Shown piece after piece: positions 61,891-64,000 of a stretch of 64,000 bases of DNA. The notes beneath the pieces were generated by a model. The model was not told the DNA's origin, searched no databases, and saw only the letters and a program-made list of their open reading frames with translations. Every line of letters starts with the position of its first letter. Positions within the stretch are counted from its first letter, which is position 1. The position numbers and the translations under genes are program-made. This stretch comes from an uncultured Eubacteriales bacterium (GTDB lineage Bacteria > Bacillota > Clostridia > Christensenellales > Aristaeellaceae), in assembly GCA_902801765.1 (NCBI GenBank), contig CADCJO010000026.1, forward strand, positions 1 through 64,000. The letters are read 5' to 3'.

Positions 61891-63233
61891 TTAACAATCT
61901 TTCCTGGATCGGGGCCGTCGATCACCGGATTTCGGCGGCCATTGTGTTTTTTATTCTGCTCCTGCTGCTGAGCACAGGGAAAAAGCGCAGATTTTTTCCG
62001 CTGCGGGCGGGACTGACGCTCATGGTGATGGTTTTAGCCAGCTGGGGCCTGCGCACCCTGTCGGATGAAATGATCACGGATATCCGGATTCAGGGCCTCT
62101 GCTACAGCGCGCAGATCATGGCGCTGCATCTGCTGTTCCTGGGGGGCAGCTTTTTCTGCTACCGGGAAAACAAAACCGTGATGCTCTATAACGGGCTGCT
62201 GGGCCTGACGATCTTCAAAATCGCCTGGAACACGTTTAAAACCGGCTCCAGCCTGATGCTGATCAACAATGTGGAAGCGCCCTGGGGGCAATACAGTATC
62301 GCCGGTTCGCTGGTTTCCTACCTGGTGTATTTCGGCGTTTGCCTGGCGCTGTTCGTCCTATATAAGTATCTGGTGAAGGACCCGCCCTACCACGCCCCCG
62401 CCCGGCTGATGACGGGACTGACGGCGGTGTTCGTGCCGCTGCAGATGGTGCTGGAATACTGCGGCCATGTGTTCACGGCCGAGCGCGCGGCGCTGTTTCT
62501 GTACTATCTGTGCGCGCTGTTGTATACCGTGCTCAACTACGCCGCTCTGCTCATGATTGCCCAGCTGGACAGCTTCCGCCACGAGAACCGCACCATGCAC
62601 GATTTCATCAGCAACAAAATGCGGTATTACGAAATGAGCCACGACGGCATCGTGCAGCTGCAAACCAAGTGCCACGACCTGAAACACCAGATTCACGCCA
62701 TCCGTTCCGAGGCGGGCAAAGCCCGGTTCGACGAGTACCTGAACGAATTGGAGGATTCCATCAACGAATATTCCACCGTGATCGAGTGCGGCAACCCCAC
62801 CGTGGACATTGTGCTGACGGAAAAGAACATCCTTTGCTATTCCTTCAAGGTGAAGTTTTCCTACATGATCGATGGGGCGATGTTCAATTTTCTCACCGAG
62901 CGGGAGATTTATTCCCTGTTCGGAAACGCCCTGGACAACGCGCTGGAAGCTGTCACCAAGATCGAGGACCCCACCCGGCGGATGATCACCCTGAAAAGCA
63001 ACAAGCGGGGCAGCATGGTGGTGCTCCAGGTGGAGAATACCTTCGCGGGGGATATGACCCTGTCGGACAATGCCCTGCCTCATACCACCAAAACCGGCTC
63101 CGGCCACGGCTTCGGTCTGCGCTCCATCAGCCGCATCGCAGAAAAGCACGGCGGCGTGATGAGCCTGCGCACCGAGGGCGGGGTGTTTAAGCTGAGCGTG
63201 GTCATGCAGGGGGAGGGAGAGACGAGGGATTAG
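61887..63233 (+). CDS. GHKL-type sensor histidine kinase (AgrC-like)
   Basis: The 448-residue kinase has six or seven N-terminal membrane segments (to about 228), then the HPK10-type box CHDLKHQ (263-267), an N box NALDNALEAV and a G box GSGHGFGLRSI. Such kinases sense peptides or membrane signals and phosphorylate LytTR regulators. No agrB or agrD-like peptide gene is adjacent. Its last two codons and stop lie inside the GGGATTA heptamer repeat. Confidence 0.93.
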   Translation: MINNLSWIGAVDHRISAAIVFFILLLLLSTGKKRRFFPLRAGLTLMVMVLASWGLRTLSDEMITDIRIQGLCYSAQIMALHLLFLGGSFFCYRENKTVMLYNGLLGLTIFKIAWNTFKTGSSLMLINNVEAPWGQYSIAGSLVSYLVYFGVCLALFVLYKYLVKDPPYHAPARLMTGLTAVFVPLQMVLEYCGHVFTAERAALFLYYLCALLYTVLNYAALLMIAQLDSFRHENRTMHDFISNKMRYYEMSHDGIVQLQTKCHDLKHQIHAIRSEAGKARFDEYLNELEDSINEYSTVIECGNPTVDIVLTEKNILCYSFKVKFSYMIDGAMFNFLTEREIYSLFGNALDNALEAVTKIEDPTRRMITLKSNKRGSMVVLQVENTFAGDMTLSDNALPHTTKTGSGHGFGLRSISRIAEKHGGVMSLRTEGGVFKLSVVMQGEGETRD

Positions 63234-63260
63234 GGATTAGGGATTAGGGATTAGGGGTTA
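63226..63260 (+). repeat. GGGATTA heptamer tandem repeat
   Basis: Four perfect GGGATTA units (63226-63253) and one GGGGTTA, overlapping the kinase stop codon. Confidence 0.9.
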
Positions 63261-63292
63261 GGCACAGAAAGAATGTCGAAAACTAAACTCCC

Positions 63293-63461
63293 ATGTCATC
63301 CCGACCGAAGCGTAGGCGAGAGCCGAAGCGAAGTGGAGGGACCTGGGAGCTGGGTGTCATGTTGCTTGGTTGAATGCGTTTCTCTCAGATTCCTCGTCCT
63401 TCGACTACGCTCGGGATGACAAAGCTCGCCTCTTGCCCGCCTTCGCTCGGGATGACAAAGA
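63293..63461. repeat. GTCATCCCGA-type repeat cluster
   Basis: Starts TGTCATCCCGACCGAAGCG and is nearly the same as the left arm at 20059 over 50 bases. Two inverted partial copies follow (ACTACGCTCGGGATGACA and TTCGCTCGGGATGACA). Together with the heptamer run it fills the gap after the kinase. Confidence 0.8.
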
Positions 63462-63608
63462 TGATTGAATGTCAAGAGGTTTGTCCGTTCATTTCAAAGC
63501 ACACTATATTGATCTGAACTTCCTTATTCCCTACTCCCTCATCCCCAAACCACCATTCGCGCCGTTTTTTTGTCGTGAACAGACACATCTGTACTTTACG
63601 GTTGAATC

Positions 63609-63635
63609 AAAGGCGTTCATGCCAAACGCCTTTTT
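63609..63635 (+). terminator. Terminator before the GH3 gene
   Basis: AGGCGTT and AACGCCT pair around a short loop, followed by five T. It would stop read-through from the kinase operon. Confidence 0.75.
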
Positions 63636-63728
63636 CTTTACCCGGAATTATGATATGATGGACGCAGGAAAAAAGGGCTGTCCAAAGACGGCCCGACGGC
63701 AAATCAACAATGAAAAGGAGAATGGAAC

Positions 63729-64000
63729 ATGAAAAGAATCGTCAGCATTCTTGCCACCCTGGCTCTGATCCTGAGCCTGGCACCTGCGGCGTTTGCCGAG
63801 GACAGCTACATTCCCGCTCCCTACGATCCCAACGCGGTTGACCCCACCGCCACTTACCTGGAGCCCGCGTTCTATGAGAACGAGAACGGCCCCACCATCG
63901 GCGTGACCACCGTGGGCGTCATCGTGAAAGACGGCCTGTATTTCAAGGATCTGAACAACAACAAGGAACTGGATCCCAGCGAAGACTGGCGTCTGGACGC
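63729..64000 (+). CDS. Secreted GH3 beta-glucosidase-like protein, cut by window edge
   Basis: About 90 N-terminal residues are present. A signal peptide (KRIVSILATLALILSLAPAAFA) is followed by YFKDLNNNKELDPSEDWRLD, the segment that begins many Clostridia GH3 enzymes just before the first barrel helix. AAAAGGAG precedes ATG 63729. The catalytic residues are outside the window; beta-glucosidase or beta-xylosidase are both possible. Confidence 0.78.
   Translation, partial: MKRIVSILATLALILSLAPAAFAEDSYIPAPYDPNAVDPTATYLEPAFYENENGPTIGVTTVGVIVKDGLYFKDLNNNKELDPSEDWRLD

Noticed and set aside
1..64000. tRNA, rRNA and CRISPR genes
   Set aside because: No cloverleaf with CCA-type ends, rRNA segment or regularly spaced repeat array was recognised by eye on either strand; a dedicated tRNA scan was not possible.

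Overview
The window looks like chromosomal DNA of a fairly GC-rich anaerobic Clostridia-type Firmicute, probably a fibre-degrading gut or rumen lineage. The grounds are an LDH/Etf lactate-oxidation operon, an alpha2-type GlyS, FtsY, an Agr-like LytTR system, a type I toxin candidate, strong sigma-A promoters with GGAGG ribosome sites, glycoside hydrolases and no outer-membrane genes. The genus is an inference. No rRNA, tRNA, CRISPR array, prophage or transposase gene was seen. Genes occupy both strands, and most long antisense open frames are GC-driven shadows.

Layout. 0-16 kb: a sugar-use locus (partial GH2, GPH symporter, divergent AraC regulator); uvrB behind a Phd/ParE-type toxin-antitoxin pair; murA; GH105; a D-aminoacylase/serine-hydrolase operon; a secreted GH10-GH43 xylanase; larC. 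16-27 kb: a nicotinamidase-like hydrolase, ftsY, a GNAT acetyltransferase, an alpha/beta hydrolase, a membrane-anchored MurF with Ddl, and an etfB-etfA-LDH operon. 27-40 kb: the complete livJHMGF branched-chain amino-acid importer, a two-gene ABC exporter, a class A PBP and a polar amino-acid importer. 40-49 kb: a type I toxin-antitoxin candidate, two TtcA-like ATP-PPases flanking a DUF1858 protein, a Nudix hydrolase, an L,D-transpeptidase, an ATP-grasp protein, a PT-rich surface protein, a VOC protein and a PHP phosphatase. 49-64 kb: two cysteine-repeat secreted proteins behind an unusual leader with small ORFs, glyS, a 1402-residue activase-like protein, a DnaJ/DUF5685 pair, an Agr-like two-component system and the start of a secreted GH3.

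How the genes work together. Plant polysaccharide is attacked by GH10-GH43, GH105, GH2 and GH3, and sugars enter through the GPH symporter. Lactate oxidation by LDH/Etf is plausibly linked to LarC, which makes the cofactor of lactate racemase. Cell-wall synthesis and remodelling are covered by murA, murF, ddl, a PBP and an Ldt.

The most unusual content is intergenic. (1) A 330-540 bp modular repeat family with five copies is built of hairpins whose arms change in a compensated way. (2) A 106-bp element with covarying stems sits inside two unrelated repeat families at 18.45 and 42.94 kb, which suggests mobility. (3) Five palindromes with 17-22 bp arms each carry a companion hairpin. (4) A 32-residue membrane peptide faces a perfect convergent promoter, typical of a type I toxin-antitoxin. 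(5) A leader carries two small ORFs, one overlapping the GTG start of a cysteine-repeat protein.
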